Source of the DNA: Halomonas huangheensis
Lineage (GTDB): Bacteria > Pseudomonadota > Gammaproteobacteria > Pseudomonadales > Halomonadaceae
Direction of reading: 5' to 3'
Length of the DNA stretch: 64,000 bases
NCBI RefSeq assembly: GCF_001431725.1
Contig: NZ_CP013106.1
Coordinates: forward strand, 3,968,001 to 4,032,000
Shown here: one piece after another, positions 45,002 to 55,488 of the stretch
How the letters are laid out: each line of letters starts with the position of its first letter
Numbering within the stretch: the first letter of the stretch is position 1
Made by a program: the position numbers and the translations under genes
Notes under the pieces: model-generated
Told to the model about the DNA's origin: nothing
The model's database searches: none
Seen by the model: the letters and a program-made list of their open reading frames with translations, nothing else

Positions 45002-45034
45002 CAGCGGCCCGGGGACTGATCTCCCGGGCCGCTG
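45002..45034 (-). terminator. Terminator for the ion channel gene, possibly bidirectional
   Basis: CAGCGGCCCGGG (45002-45013) pairs with CCCGGGCCGCTG (45023-45034). On the minus strand the stem is followed by CCTTTTTAC, a proper T-run, so it terminates the channel gene. It may also stop readthrough from the SulP gene. Confidence 0.8.
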
Positions 45035-45077
45035 TCGTTGGTATCTCTCGATCTGTTCAACCTGTTCGAGCAGCTGG

Positions 45078-45935
45078 TTAGCCTTTGTCGGCGCTACTGC
45101 CGGGCACTCTTCCCGACCCCTCCGGCCGCAAGGCTTGCTGCGTTTCGGCACCATCTTCCGAGCCCGCGCTGCCATGACGATGAGCCAACTCGCTGCGCAG
45201 AGCAGTCACTTCCTCACGCAGCGCGATCATTTCATGGTGAAGATCACGCAACATGCGGCGGTTGGCACGATGCAGACGCTCACTTTCATCTTCCTGGTCG
45301 ACCACGAACAGAGAACCGACATAGGCGGCAAAGCTACCAAACAGGCCAACACCGGCCACCATCAAACAAACGGCCACCAAGCGCCCGAGAGTGGTCACCG
45401 GATAATAGTCGCCATAACCTACCGTGGTGACCGTGACAAAGGCCCACCACAGAGCTTCTTCCGCGGTATCGATGGCGCTCTCTGGATTCGGCCCTTCGAC
45501 CAGCAGGATGACCACCGAGCCGAAAATCACCAACATGATCGTGGCCGACGCCATTGAGGCAAAAATGCCCTTGGCCTTGTTGCGAAACAGCATATCCCAG
45601 ACGATATGCAGCGACTTGATCGCCCTCAGCATGCGAATGATCTGCACCACCCGAATCAGACGCCCCGCATAGAAATAGCTCACCGGGATGCTGGCCAGCA
45701 GATCAATCCACCCCCAGCGCATGAACTGCCACTTGTCCTCAGCAGCGCGGAAACGAATCACGAAGTCGGCAAAGAAGAAGCCACAGACGACGAAATCCAG
45801 CTTATGCAGCAGATCAACGACATCGGGCGGCAGCTCATACAGCTCCTGTACCGCCATAGCACCGAGTACATAGATGGACAGAATCAGGATCAGAATCTGG
45901 AAGGGAGTGAGACGCTCAGGCTGCATGGGATCCAT
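45078..45935 (-). CDS. Voltage-gated-type potassium channel
   Basis: 285 residues in the inner membrane. Six membrane segments are expected; S4 carries regularly spaced arginines (AGRLIRVVQIIRMLRAIKSL), and the pore has the potassium filter TVGYGD. The C-terminus from residue 220 is a heptad-rich coiled coil (RMLRDLHHEMIALREEVTAL) that probably assembles the tetramer. The start ATG has no strong ribosome site. Single gene, closed by the 45002 terminator. In a halophile it would serve potassium and membrane-potential control; that is inference. Confidence 0.9.
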   Translation of the reverse strand: MDPMQPERLTPFQILILILSIYVLGAMAVQELYELPPDVVDLLHKLDFVVCGFFFADFVIRFRAAEDKWQFMRWGWIDLLASIPVSYFYAGRLIRVVQIIRMLRAIKSLHIVWDMLFRNKAKGIFASMASATIMLVIFGSVVILLVEGPNPESAIDTAEEALWWAFVTVTTVGYGDYYPVTTLGRLVAVCLMVAGVGLFGSFAAYVGSLFVVDQEDESERLHRANRRMLRDLHHEMIALREEVTALRSELAHRHGSAGSEDGAETQQALRPEGSGRVPGSSADKG

Positions 45936-46022
45936 CTACTGACAATAACTGGAACAAGGTTAATGACCATACGCCAGACTCGGTACAGTGCCTAGTTCCG
46001 CCTGCGAGGCATACAACCGGGT

Positions 46023-47412
<1,390 letters not shown>

Positions 47413-48330
47413 ATGAGCCAGTACAGATTGATGAACCAGCACAGCTTGAGCGCCATTCCAGTATTCTCCCTGTATGGCGAAACCGATCACTGGCCAACTC
47501 CCGACTTACTGCACTGCGAGTCGATCGCCGAACGCAGCCGCCTGCATGACTGGCATATTCGTGCCCATCGTCATGCGGATTTGGTGCATTTACTGGTGTT
47601 GTACGAAGGAGAGGTAGAGCTGGAGCTGGAAGGGGCAACTCACCATGCCTCGGCTCCGCTGGTCATCGTGGTGCCGCCGCTATGCATCCATGGGTTTCAT
47701 TTTTCGCCCTGCATCCAGGGCCATATCCTGACGCTGGCCGCACCATTGGTAGAGCAGCTGGCCCAGACCCTGCCCGAGGCCTCACGTATATGGCGCCGCG
47801 CCAGCGTGCAGGTGCTACCGGAGGGCGGTGCCAGCCAACGGCTGGTGGAACTGGTAAGACATATCGATGGTGAGTACCGACGCCCGGCAGCCGGCCGCGA
47901 TGCACTGCTCAGTGCGCTGATACAGGCCTTGACCATCGAGGCATCGCGGCTGGCCATCGGCGACCACGACACGACTTCCGTCACCAACGCCCACCAACGT
48001 TCACGCCAGCACTTGAGGCGTCTCGAAATGCTGATCGAAACCAGCTTCCGCCAACAACCAGGTGTAGAGGAACTGGCGACGCAACTCGAACTGAGCAGTG
48101 CCCACCTCAATAGCATCTGCCGGCAGCAGGCCGGGGCCAGCGCCCTGAACCTGCTGCATCAACGGCTGGTGCTCGAAGCGAGGCGCGAGCTGACCTATAC
48201 CAACCTGACCATCGCTCAGATATCCGATGGCCTCGGCTTTTCCGAGCCGGCCTACTTCACTCGCTTCTTCAAGCGCCTGACCGGGTACTCGCCCAGAGAC
48301 TTTCGCAAGCGGCAGCAGACGCCGGGCTAA
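47413..48330 (+). CDS. pobR: AraC-family regulator of 4-hydroxybenzoate use (PobR-like)
   Basis: 305 residues. N-terminal cupin-like effector domain (DWHIRAHRHADLVHLLVLYE) and C-terminal pair of helix-turn-helix motifs (VEELATQLELSSAHLNSICR and TIAQISDGLGFSEPAYFTRF, then FKRLTGYSPRDFRK). Divergent to pobA, as in pseudomonads where AraC-type PobR activates pobA with 4-hydroxybenzoate. ATG at 47413 has GGGG about eight bases ahead. Convergent with the TRAP genes, 17 bases apart. Confidence 0.88.
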   Translation: MSQYRLMNQHSLSAIPVFSLYGETDHWPTPDLLHCESIAERSRLHDWHIRAHRHADLVHLLVLYEGEVELELEGATHHASAPLVIVVPPLCIHGFHFSPCIQGHILTLAAPLVEQLAQTLPEASRIWRRASVQVLPEGGASQRLVELVRHIDGEYRRPAAGRDALLSALIQALTIEASRLAIGDHDTTSVTNAHQRSRQHLRRLEMLIETSFRQQPGVEELATQLELSSAHLNSICRQQAGASALNLLHQRLVLEARRELTYTNLTIAQISDGLGFSEPAYFTRFFKRLTGYSPRDFRKRQQTPG

Positions 48331-48347
48331 CCCTCCTGACACCCTCC

Positions 48348-49646
48348 TCACCCAACCTGGACCAGCAAGAAGGTCGTCAACACCGGGAAGGCCAGCAACA
48401 GGACCAGACGCACCAGGTCCGAGACGATAAACGGCGCCACGCCACGGAATATCTCGCCCAGCCCGACGTGGGGAGCCATCGCCTTGATCACGAAGACATT
48501 CATGCCGACCGGCGGTGTGATCAGCCCCAACTCCACGGTCAGCACAGTGATAATGCCAAACCACACCGGATCGATTCCCAGCGACTGGATGATCGGAAAC
48601 ACCACCGGTACCGTGATCACCAGCATGGCGATCGAGTCCATGAACATGCCGAGCAGGAAGTACATGGCAAGAATGCACAGTACGACCACGAACGGTGACA
48701 GTTCCAGCCCATAGAGCAGGTCACTGATCGAGAACGATATCCGCGATACCGAGATGAAGTAACCGAGCGTCTCAGCACCGACCAGCATGAAGAACACTAC
48801 CGTCGACAACGCCAGCGTTTCCTGCACCGCTGCCCACAGCTCGCGCCCCCTCATGCCCTTGACCAGCGCATGAATCAGCGTGGCAAAGGCGCCGACACTG
48901 GCCCCTTCGGTCGGCGTGAAGACACCGAAGTAGATACCGAGGATCATGATCAGGAACACCGCCAGAAACGGCATCAGTCCACCCAGAGAGGCCAGCTTGT
49001 CACGCCATGCTGTCGCCTCCCCGGCCACTGCCAACTCCGGCTTGATGCGCATGACCACGCTGACTGTCAACGCGTAGAGCGCCAGCCCCAGCAATCCGGG
49101 AATCAAGCCAGCCATGAACATGTCACCCACCGATTGCTCGGTGAGGATGGCGTAGATCAGCAGTGCAATACTCGGTGGTATCATGATGCCGAGGGTGCCA
49201 CCCGCAGCCAACGCGCCAGTTGCGAGGCCACGGTGATAGCCGTATCGCTCCATTTCCGGCAACGCCACGCGAGTCATGGTACTGGCGGTCGCCAGCGACG
49301 AACCGGAAACCGCCGAAAAGATACCGCAGGAGCCCACCGCCGCGATGGCGAGGCCTCCCTTCCAACCACCACAGATCACCCGTGCCGACTGGAACAGTTT
49401 GCCCGCCATGCCGGAATGCGCCGCCAGCACGCCCATCAGGATGAACATCGGCACTGCACTGAAGCTGTAGTTGGTCAGCACCTCGACCGGCACCGACTTG
49501 AGCATCGACACCGCCGCTCCCCAGCCGATCACCTGGGAAAAGCCCCCAATACCCACCAGCAGCATGGCCAGCGCCACCGGCACTCTGGCCACCATCAGCA
49601 CCAGCAGCAAGGCCAGACCGATGGCACCGATCATTTCAGTTGCCAT
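48348..49646 (-). CDS. dctM: TRAP transporter large permease (DctM)
   Basis: 432 residues with about twelve membrane segments. Forms the sodium-coupled transport channel. Conserved stretches GSSLATASTMTRVALPEMER, MIPPSIALLIYAILTEQSVG and LGLITPPVGMNVFVI are typical of DctM. Overlaps the small permease gene by 11 bases. Substrate is set by the binding protein; acidic aromatic or carboxylic compounds are likely, given pobA next door. Confidence 0.94.
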   Translation of the reverse strand: MATEMIGAIGLALLLVLMVARVPVALAMLLVGIGGFSQVIGWGAAVSMLKSVPVEVLTNYSFSAVPMFILMGVLAAHSGMAGKLFQSARVICGGWKGGLAIAAVGSCGIFSAVSGSSLATASTMTRVALPEMERYGYHRGLATGALAAGGTLGIMIPPSIALLIYAILTEQSVGDMFMAGLIPGLLGLALYALTVSVVMRIKPELAVAGEATAWRDKLASLGGLMPFLAVFLIMILGIYFGVFTPTEGASVGAFATLIHALVKGMRGRELWAAVQETLALSTVVFFMLVGAETLGYFISVSRISFSISDLLYGLELSPFVVVLCILAMYFLLGMFMDSIAMLVITVPVVFPIIQSLGIDPVWFGIITVLTVELGLITPPVGMNVFVIKAMAPHVGLGEIFRGVAPFIVSDLVRLVLLLAFPVLTTFLLVQVG

Positions 49647-50181
49647 CCGCCGCCTCCTGCGTCTGGTCCTGAGACGTCGGCTGAGCCCAGATCATGCCCA
49701 GCAGTGCATGCAGCAGGCTACGCAGCCCCAGCAAGGCGCTGAGCAGCGCCGCAGAGATATAGATCGGGCTCAACGGCAGACGTAGATCCTGAGTGACTTC
49801 GCCATGCCCTGCGGCACTGCTGGCCGCACCAGACAGCCCGACACAGAGCACCGCTCCCAACAGGGCAAAACCCAGTAGATAGAAGCCATGCAAACGTGCA
49901 GTGAGCGATTCCGGCAGTGAGTGAGTAAAGGCTTCAACCACCACCTGACTTTTCTCGACATTGGCCGCCATCGCCGAGAGCAGTGCAAACAGCATCAAAT
50001 AACTGACCAGTTCCACACTGCCCACCACACGAATGGATACCACACCGTCCGTGAGCCGGTGCAGGTAGCGTGTGGCAACATCACCAATGGTCACCAACAG
50101 CATCGCCAACAGCGCTACACCAGCCACCAGTCGACAGATCAAGGCCAGCCACCGGCTGACCTTCTCGATCACTTCTCGCAT
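49636..50181 (-). CDS. dctQ: TRAP transporter small permease (DctQ)
   Basis: 181 residues with four membrane segments (LVAGVALLAMLLVTIGDVAT, VELVSYLMLFALLSAMAANV and two more), plus the conserved Glu-Lys region ANVEKSQVVVEAF. The ATG at 50181 is six bases after the dctP stop; a TTG at 50205 overlapping dctP is an alternative. Supports DctM in the membrane. Confidence 0.88.
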   Translation of the reverse strand: MREVIEKVSRWLALICRLVAGVALLAMLLVTIGDVATRYLHRLTDGVVSIRVVGSVELVSYLMLFALLSAMAANVEKSQVVVEAFTHSLPESLTARLHGFYLLGFALLGAVLCVGLSGAASSAAGHGEVTQDLRLPLSPIYISAALLSALLGLRSLLHALLGMIWAQPTSQDQTQEAADGN

Positions 50182-50186
50182 GAGGG

Positions 50187-51215
50187 TTACTCGGTTGCTG
50201 CGCAACTATCACGCGCGGCGAGCGCCGCATTGTAGACATCGCGCGCCTGATCGAGACCACGCTCCTCGAGCCCTGCCAGGTACTCGTCGATCCCCTGCTG
50301 CAACGGCGCTGACCACTCGGGGTCATTGAGCGGGTCATCGACGACGCGAATGGTATGCCCGGCATCCTCGGCTTCCTGACGCCCCTGTTGATCAATGGAA
50401 TGGAAGACCTCTCCGGACTGCCCTGCCCAGCGCATACCTGAATTGGCATCGATGGCGGCCTGCTGCTCGGGACTCAGGCTCTCCCAGATACGCTGATTCA
50501 TGGTGGCGACAAAGATCAGGGAGTAGAACGGCACCTGGGTGTGATATTCGACCAGCTCATTGATGCGGAAACCCTTCATGCCTTCCCAGGGGAAGCTCAG
50601 GCCGTCGATCACCCCACGCTGCATCGAGGTATAGATATCCGGCGCCGGCATGCCCACCGGGCTGGCTCCCATGTTCTCGAGAATATCTCCAGCGACGGCG
50701 GTCGGGCGGCGAATGCGCAGGCCTTCGAGGTCCGCCGGTGTCTGCACATCGGTATCCACGGTATGGATATAGCCGGGGCCAGTGGTGAACATGAACAACA
50801 CATGGGTGTCGTCATATTCGCTGTTCAACTGGCCGTCGTCATAGAGCGTCTGCAGGACGCAGGCGCCCTGACGCGCATCATCGGCAACACCGGGTAACTC
50901 GACGATCTGCGACAGCGGAAAGCGCCCCGCCGTATAGCCCTGCGCAGTGACGCCGATATCGGCAATGCCATTGACGGTGGCGTCATAGATATCATCGGCC
51001 TTGGCCAGGGTACCGGAGGGGAACATCTGAACTCGCAACTCACCACCGGAGTCTTCTTCCACAGCCCTGGCCCATTCCTCGAAGATCTCGGTGTTGATGC
51101 CGGAGGCACCCGGCCAGAAGTGTGCCATGCGCAGGGTAGTGGCAGCTTCGGCAGACGTCGCTGCCAGTCCGGCAATAGCTGCCGCCAGCAGGCAACTTGT
51201 AAATTGCGTTTTCAT
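50187..51215 (-). CDS. dctP: TRAP transporter substrate-binding protein (DctP)
   Basis: 342 residues. Signal peptide (FTSCLLAAAIAGLAATSAEA, then ATTLRMAHFWPGAS). The ligand-binding arginine pattern lies around LEGLRIRRPTAVAGDILENM and the family segment GVIDGLSFPWEGMKGF is present. Chosen start 51215 has GGAGGA eight bases upstream; the longer frame does not. First gene of the operon, under a possible IclR-type operator at 51318. The ligand may be a small aromatic or hydroxy acid, inferred from the neighbourhood only. Confidence 0.92.
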   Translation of the reverse strand: MKTQFTSCLLAAAIAGLAATSAEAATTLRMAHFWPGASGINTEIFEEWARAVEEDSGGELRVQMFPSGTLAKADDIYDATVNGIADIGVTAQGYTAGRFPLSQIVELPGVADDARQGACVLQTLYDDGQLNSEYDDTHVLFMFTTGPGYIHTVDTDVQTPADLEGLRIRRPTAVAGDILENMGASPVGMPAPDIYTSMQRGVIDGLSFPWEGMKGFRINELVEYHTQVPFYSLIFVATMNQRIWESLSPEQQAAIDANSGMRWAGQSGEVFHSIDQQGRQEAEDAGHTIRVVDDPLNDPEWSAPLQQGIDEYLAGLEERGLDQARDVYNAALAARDSCAATE

Positions 51216-51559
51216 CGGGGGAATCCTCCAGCCCTTATCTTTATATGTTGGCGTTATAGCCTGGCGAACCTGTGCAGTGCGCAACACACCATGGGCATCT
51301 GAGCGCACCACGCAAACGTTCGCATAGTGAACAGCCGTTCGCATTATCCATCAAAAGGTAACTCACCCCCTGGCGCGGCAAAAAGCGACTTTGGTCCAGG
51401 GTGCCACTCCAGGCCCGCAACCTTGCTCCGGATCAGACCGCTGCGAAGACACACGACCAAAGTAGTATCCAATACATGATTTATCTAAAATACCACGACG
51501 GCACCCACCTGACGGGTAGAGGTGCTCTCTCGGATACCGACCTCCAACCAGGGAAAGTC
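51216..51559. promoter_or_regulatory. Divergent control region with IclR-type operator
   Basis: 344 bases between dctP and the TonB receptor. GTTCGCATAGTGAAC at 51318-51332 matches the usual IclR-family operator form (GTTCGxxxxxCGAAC-like), with a half-site CGTTCGCAT repeated at 51336-51344, 19 bases on. It lies about 100 bases before dctP. No gene seen; small stems only near the receptor start. Confidence 0.45.
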
Positions 51560-53668
51560 ATGCCTCGCCCCGCCCTTCTCCTCAGCGCACCGTTGCTGGT
51601 GTCCATCGCCCAGCCAGGGTTTGCTCAATCAGAACTTGCCCAATCAGAGTTCGCCCAGTCCACCGAACCAACGTCGACCAGTCAGACCATTGAACTCGAA
51701 CCGATCACCGTCGAGGCCACCCGCCTGACACGCGAGCTCTACACCACCCCTGCCGCCGTATCGGTCATTGATCAGTCACGTATCGCTCCGGGTCAGCAGC
51801 GCGTGCGGATCGACGAGGCCCTGACGACAGTTCCCGGCATGTTCATCAGCAACCGTGACAACTTTGCCCAGGGGGCACGGGTATCGATCCGCGGTTTCGG
51901 TTCACGGGCGCCCTTTGGCGTGCGAGGCATCACGCTGGTGGTCGATGGCATTCCCTACACCCTTCCGGATGGCCAGGCACAGTTGGATGCTGTCGATCTC
52001 GAGAGTGCTGAACGTATCGAAGTGATTCGCGGCCCAGCCGCGGTGCAATACGGCAATGCCGCAGGTGGTGTGATTGCCGTCACTACCGCCGACGGCCGCG
52101 GAGAAGGTGACAGCACCACGCGCCTGCATGCTGGCGTGGGCAGTGATGGCTATCGCAAGCTTTCCGTGCAGAACGGTGGTGAGCATGGCGACTGGTCGCA
52201 TCACATCAGTGCCGCCAGTTGGGAAATCGACGGCTATCGTGACCACAGTGAAGCGCGCAAGACACAGCTCAATGGCCAGCTTCGCCATCAACTCGATAAT
52301 GATCGCGCGCTGAGCGCCACGCTCAACCTACTGGATAATCCCAAGGCCGAAGATCCCGGCGGACTGACCCTGGAGCAGGTCAAGGAAGACCGTCGCCAGG
52401 GCGCCGACTTCACCGAAGAGTACGATACCGGCCAGAGTGTCGATCAGCAGGTATTTGGGCTGCAATACGAGGATCTCGGCTTCGGCCCCGGCGAACTGTA
52501 TCTCCGAGGTTTCGTCAGTTGGCGTGACTTCGAGCAGCAGTTGCCTTATCCAGGCGACAGCCTGATCGACTACAAGCGCAACTACTATGGCGGCAGCGCC
52601 GAGTATCACCAGCAGACCTCACTCGGCAACATGCCCCTCGACCTCATGTTGGGCGTGGATGCCGCCCGTCAGGAAGATGACCGCCATCGCCATGAAATTG
52701 CCTTCAGCGGCGAGAATCTCGGCGAGGTTGCCGATGAAACCCAGACTGGCGAGTCCATTGGTGTCTTCGCTCAGGGGGATCTCGATATGACGGATGCATG
52801 GACGCTGTCACTCGGTGCCCGCTACGATCATGTCAGCCTCGAGGTCGAGGATGACTATCTCGATGACGGAAACCAGAGCGGGCAACGCAACTTCGACGAG
52901 TTCAATGGCAGCCTGGGGGTCAGCTATCGCTACCTGCCCCGACATCAGCTGTATGCCAATACCGGTACTGCCTTCGAGACACCGACCTTCTCCGAGTTTG
53001 CCAACCCTGATGGTACAGGCGGCTTCAACCCGAATATCGAACCACAGAAGGCCTGGAGCCGAGAGCTGGGCGCACGAGGCACCCTCGATTGGGGACTCGA
53101 CTACGACATTGCACTGTTCTCGATCGATGTCGAAGACGAACTGGTGCCCTACGAAGGCGACAGTGGTCGTACCTTCTATACCAATGCCGGCGATACCTCA
53201 CGCGATGGCGTGGAGCTTGCACTGGGCTGGCAGCCACTGGATAGCCTACGTTTGGACACCGCGCTGACCCTGGCACGCTACCGCTTCGACCATGTCAGTG
53301 GCGACCAGGACCTCGACGATAATCGCCTCCCCGGACTGCCGGAAACCACCTGGGTCAATGAACTCACCTGGTTCGGCGACGGCGAGGGCCTGGCACGTCC
53401 CTTCGCCAGCCTCGAAACCCAGTACATCGGTGATATGGTCGGCGACAACGCCAACCAGGTGGACGTCGACAGCTACTGGCTGGTCAACCTGCGCGCCGGC
53501 AACGGCTGGCGGATGGGCGGCGATACCGTATTGGCAGGCTACGTGGGAATCCGCAACCTGTTCGACGAAGAGTACTACTCAAACGTACGCATCAACGCCA
53601 ACAACGACCGCTACTTCGAACCTGCTCCGGACCGCGCGGTCTATGCTGGCGTGGAGCTTGAGTTTTAA
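51560..53668 (+). CDS. TonB-dependent outer-membrane receptor, PqqU/YncD-like
   Basis: 702 residues from an ATG after CAGGGAAAG. Signal peptide (LLLSAPLLVSIAQPGFA) followed by a short five-residue repeat (QSELA, QSEFA). TonB-box-like IELEPITVEA, then a plug domain with TPAAVSVIDQSRI, VSIRGFGSRAPFGVRGI, VVDGIPYTLPDGQAQLD and IEVIRGPAAVQYGNAAGGVI, wording very close to E. coli YncD, now called PqqU. The barrel ends in VELEF with the terminal aromatic. YncD/PqqU takes up the cofactor PQQ; iron chelates are the alternative. Single gene; a hairpin follows. Confidence 0.82.
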   Translation: MPRPALLLSAPLLVSIAQPGFAQSELAQSEFAQSTEPTSTSQTIELEPITVEATRLTRELYTTPAAVSVIDQSRIAPGQQRVRIDEALTTVPGMFISNRDNFAQGARVSIRGFGSRAPFGVRGITLVVDGIPYTLPDGQAQLDAVDLESAERIEVIRGPAAVQYGNAAGGVIAVTTADGRGEGDSTTRLHAGVGSDGYRKLSVQNGGEHGDWSHHISAASWEIDGYRDHSEARKTQLNGQLRHQLDNDRALSATLNLLDNPKAEDPGGLTLEQVKEDRRQGADFTEEYDTGQSVDQQVFGLQYEDLGFGPGELYLRGFVSWRDFEQQLPYPGDSLIDYKRNYYGGSAEYHQQTSLGNMPLDLMLGVDAARQEDDRHRHEIAFSGENLGEVADETQTGESIGVFAQGDLDMTDAWTLSLGARYDHVSLEVEDDYLDDGNQSGQRNFDEFNGSLGVSYRYLPRHQLYANTGTAFETPTFSEFANPDGTGGFNPNIEPQKAWSRELGARGTLDWGLDYDIALFSIDVEDELVPYEGDSGRTFYTNAGDTSRDGVELALGWQPLDSLRLDTALTLARYRFDHVSGDQDLDDNRLPGLPETTWVNELTWFGDGEGLARPFASLETQYIGDMVGDNANQVDVDSYWLVNLRAGNGWRMGGDTVLAGYVGIRNLFDEEYYSNVRINANNDRYFEPAPDRAVYAGVELEF

Positions 53669-53697
53669 GCAAGTATCGAGATATATCTCAACAGACA

Positions 53698-53730
53698 CGA
53701 GAACGGCGCCCACCTGGGGCGCCGTTCTCG
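53698..53730. terminator. Bidirectional hairpin between TonB receptor and FadL-like gene
   Basis: CGAGAACGGCGCCC (53698-53711) pairs with GGGCGCCGTTCTCG (53717-53730), a perfect 14-bp stem with loop ACCTG, in the space between two convergent genes. No strong T-run on either side. Confidence 0.75.
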
Positions 53731-53759
53731 TACTGCGGTACTGTCTTGCGGAAAGACGA

Positions 53760-55088
53760 TCAGAAGCGGTAGGTCACCTGGGCACCGAAGCCATTGGCGG
53801 AGTTGTCGTAGTCCGCCTCATAGGTACCGCGAGTTGGATCTTGTTCAGACAGCTCAGCGCTGGACTCATCCAGGTAGGTGTATGCCACATCTACGGTCAG
53901 GTTCTCGACTGGCGTCCAGCCGGCACCCACGGAGTAGATCATGCGATCGCCGGAGGGGACGCGTACGGTACGATCCTCATCACGAATCGGTGATTGGTCG
54001 TAGGCAACACCACCGCGGAACACCCACTGCTCATTCATCTGATAGCTGGCACCAAGCGCATACTGCCAGCTGTCCTTGTAGTTCTGGACTTCGTTGATTT
54101 CACGAACATCATTCTCGACGTTCAGTTCCTCGAAGCTGCCCCACTTGACCAGCGTGACACCACCCATCAGAGTCCACTGGTCATTGAGTTCATGGGTCAC
54201 ACCCAGATCCCAGCTGGCTGGCAGGCTGATGCCCAGGCTGGCATCCGACTTGGCTGAAGCAGCCCCCACAGGAACGATCGGGCCCAGTACAGGATGGTTG
54301 ACGGGGTCGCCCTGGCCGCGAACATTCTCGAAACTGGCATCACCCTCAAGGTCATAATCCACCTCGGAGTGATAGGCCAGACCGATGGTGGTGTGCTGCC
54401 ATGGCTTGTACATCATGCCCCAGGTAAAGCCCCAGGCTTCATCATCGCCCTCGACAACAACTCGACCATCACCTTCTGACCCCGTCGGAGTGAAGGCGCC
54501 GGTGGAGTCGTAATATCCCACCGGACCACCGGGCGTACGCGAGCCCAACTTGCCATCGATTCGGTTGTAAGTCACACCGAAACCGGCAGAGAACTGTTCA
54601 CTGAATTTTACCGAGATGGTCGGCTGTACAGTGGCGACCTTGACCTCACTATAGTCACCGAAATAACGGCCCTGGAAATCGCTCTCGTAGTCAGTGATCA
54701 GACCAAAGGGAGCATAGACTCCCAGGCCAAAATGGAGATTGGGATTGATCGGCTGAACAAAGTAGGCAAAGGGAATCGCCTTGTTCGGCACCATGTCACC
54801 ATCATTGCTTCCGGTCGCGCTACCGGACACATTGTCGATGTCGGTTTCGGGCATAAGATAGGTGACACCACCTGTCACCTGGGCTCGATCAAGGAACGAC
54901 ATGCCCGCCGGGTTGCCATAGACAATAGAAGCATCATTGACAGTAGAGGCACGGCCTGCAAAGGAGGTACCCTGGGCACTGACACTCTGCTCATTCAGCT
55001 GAAAAGCACCTGCCATGGCGTGACCTGAAACGGTTGCAGTGGCAACAGCAACTGCGAGTGTCAACGGTTTTAAGTTGTTATGCATCAT
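53760..55088 (-). CDS. FadL/OMPP1/TodX-family outer-membrane transporter
   Basis: 442 residues. Signal peptide (LTLAVAVATATVSGHAMA) then the mature start GAFQLNEQSVSAQGTSFAGR, the plug-like N-terminus of FadL proteins with the NPAGM motif (IVYGNPAGMSFLDRAQ). Beta-barrel pattern to the final YRF. It takes up long-chain fatty acids or other hydrophobic compounds; aromatic hydrocarbons are possible. Start ATG 55088 has AGGA seven bases upstream. A PsrA-like box lies about 150 bases upstream, in favour of a fatty-acid role. Confidence 0.9.
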   Translation of the reverse strand: MMHNNLKPLTLAVAVATATVSGHAMAGAFQLNEQSVSAQGTSFAGRASTVNDASIVYGNPAGMSFLDRAQVTGGVTYLMPETDIDNVSGSATGSNDGDMVPNKAIPFAYFVQPINPNLHFGLGVYAPFGLITDYESDFQGRYFGDYSEVKVATVQPTISVKFSEQFSAGFGVTYNRIDGKLGSRTPGGPVGYYDSTGAFTPTGSEGDGRVVVEGDDEAWGFTWGMMYKPWQHTTIGLAYHSEVDYDLEGDASFENVRGQGDPVNHPVLGPIVPVGAASAKSDASLGISLPASWDLGVTHELNDQWTLMGGVTLVKWGSFEELNVENDVREINEVQNYKDSWQYALGASYQMNEQWVFRGGVAYDQSPIRDEDRTVRVPSGDRMIYSVGAGWTPVENLTVDVAYTYLDESSAELSEQDPTRGTYEADYDNSANGFGAQVTYRF

Positions 55089-55222
55089 GTCGGCATCCTG
55101 TGTCGGCAAGCTAGTCAGTATTTATGTTCAGGCAACCCTTCTGCATCGAAAACACACCAGCATCTATGCGGACCAGTACATGGTTTTCATGCTCCAAGGC
55201 TTGACCGCAGTGTTTGCGATAG

Positions 55223-55254
55223 CCTTGAAAAGTTCAAGGCCAAACGTTTGTTTG
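55223..55254. promoter_or_regulatory. Palindrome and PsrA-like box upstream of the FadL-like gene
   Basis: CCTTGAAAAGTTCAAGG (55223-55239) is a 7-bp inverted repeat nearly identical to one at 42065. CAAACGTTTGTTTG (55241-55254) fits the PsrA operator form CAAAC-N4-GTTTG. PsrA controls fatty-acid genes in pseudomonads; its use here is inferred from the neighbouring fadL homologue. Confidence 0.4.
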
Positions 55255-55357
55255 AATAAGAAATATACTCATACTTTGGTCATATAAAATTTTAACGCCT
55301 ATTATTTCAACAAGTTAAAAACCCTCTTTAGAGCATGCCCGAGTTCATATAACGCCC

Positions 55358-55389
55358 TTGACCCTTGGGTAACACAAAGGTTTTACACT
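55358..55389 (+). promoter_or_regulatory. MerR-type promoter with long spacer
   Basis: A -35 hexamer TTGACC (55358-55363) and a -10 TACACT (55384-55389) are 20 bases apart (19 if TTACAC). Between them lies the inverted repeat ACCCTTG (55361-55367) N7 CAAAGGT (55375-55381). This over-long spacer with an ACC-rich dyad is the hallmark of promoters that MerR-family regulators untwist. It drives the merR-copA operon, so the regulator is self-controlled. Confidence 0.85.
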
Positions 55390-55488
55390 AACTCCTGTCC
55401 AGACTTCCTGAAATCCTGATACGTACTGTTCTGACACATGGCTTTGCCACCGTTTGCCTCTGGGCAGCGGGGCATACCAGGAGCGAAT

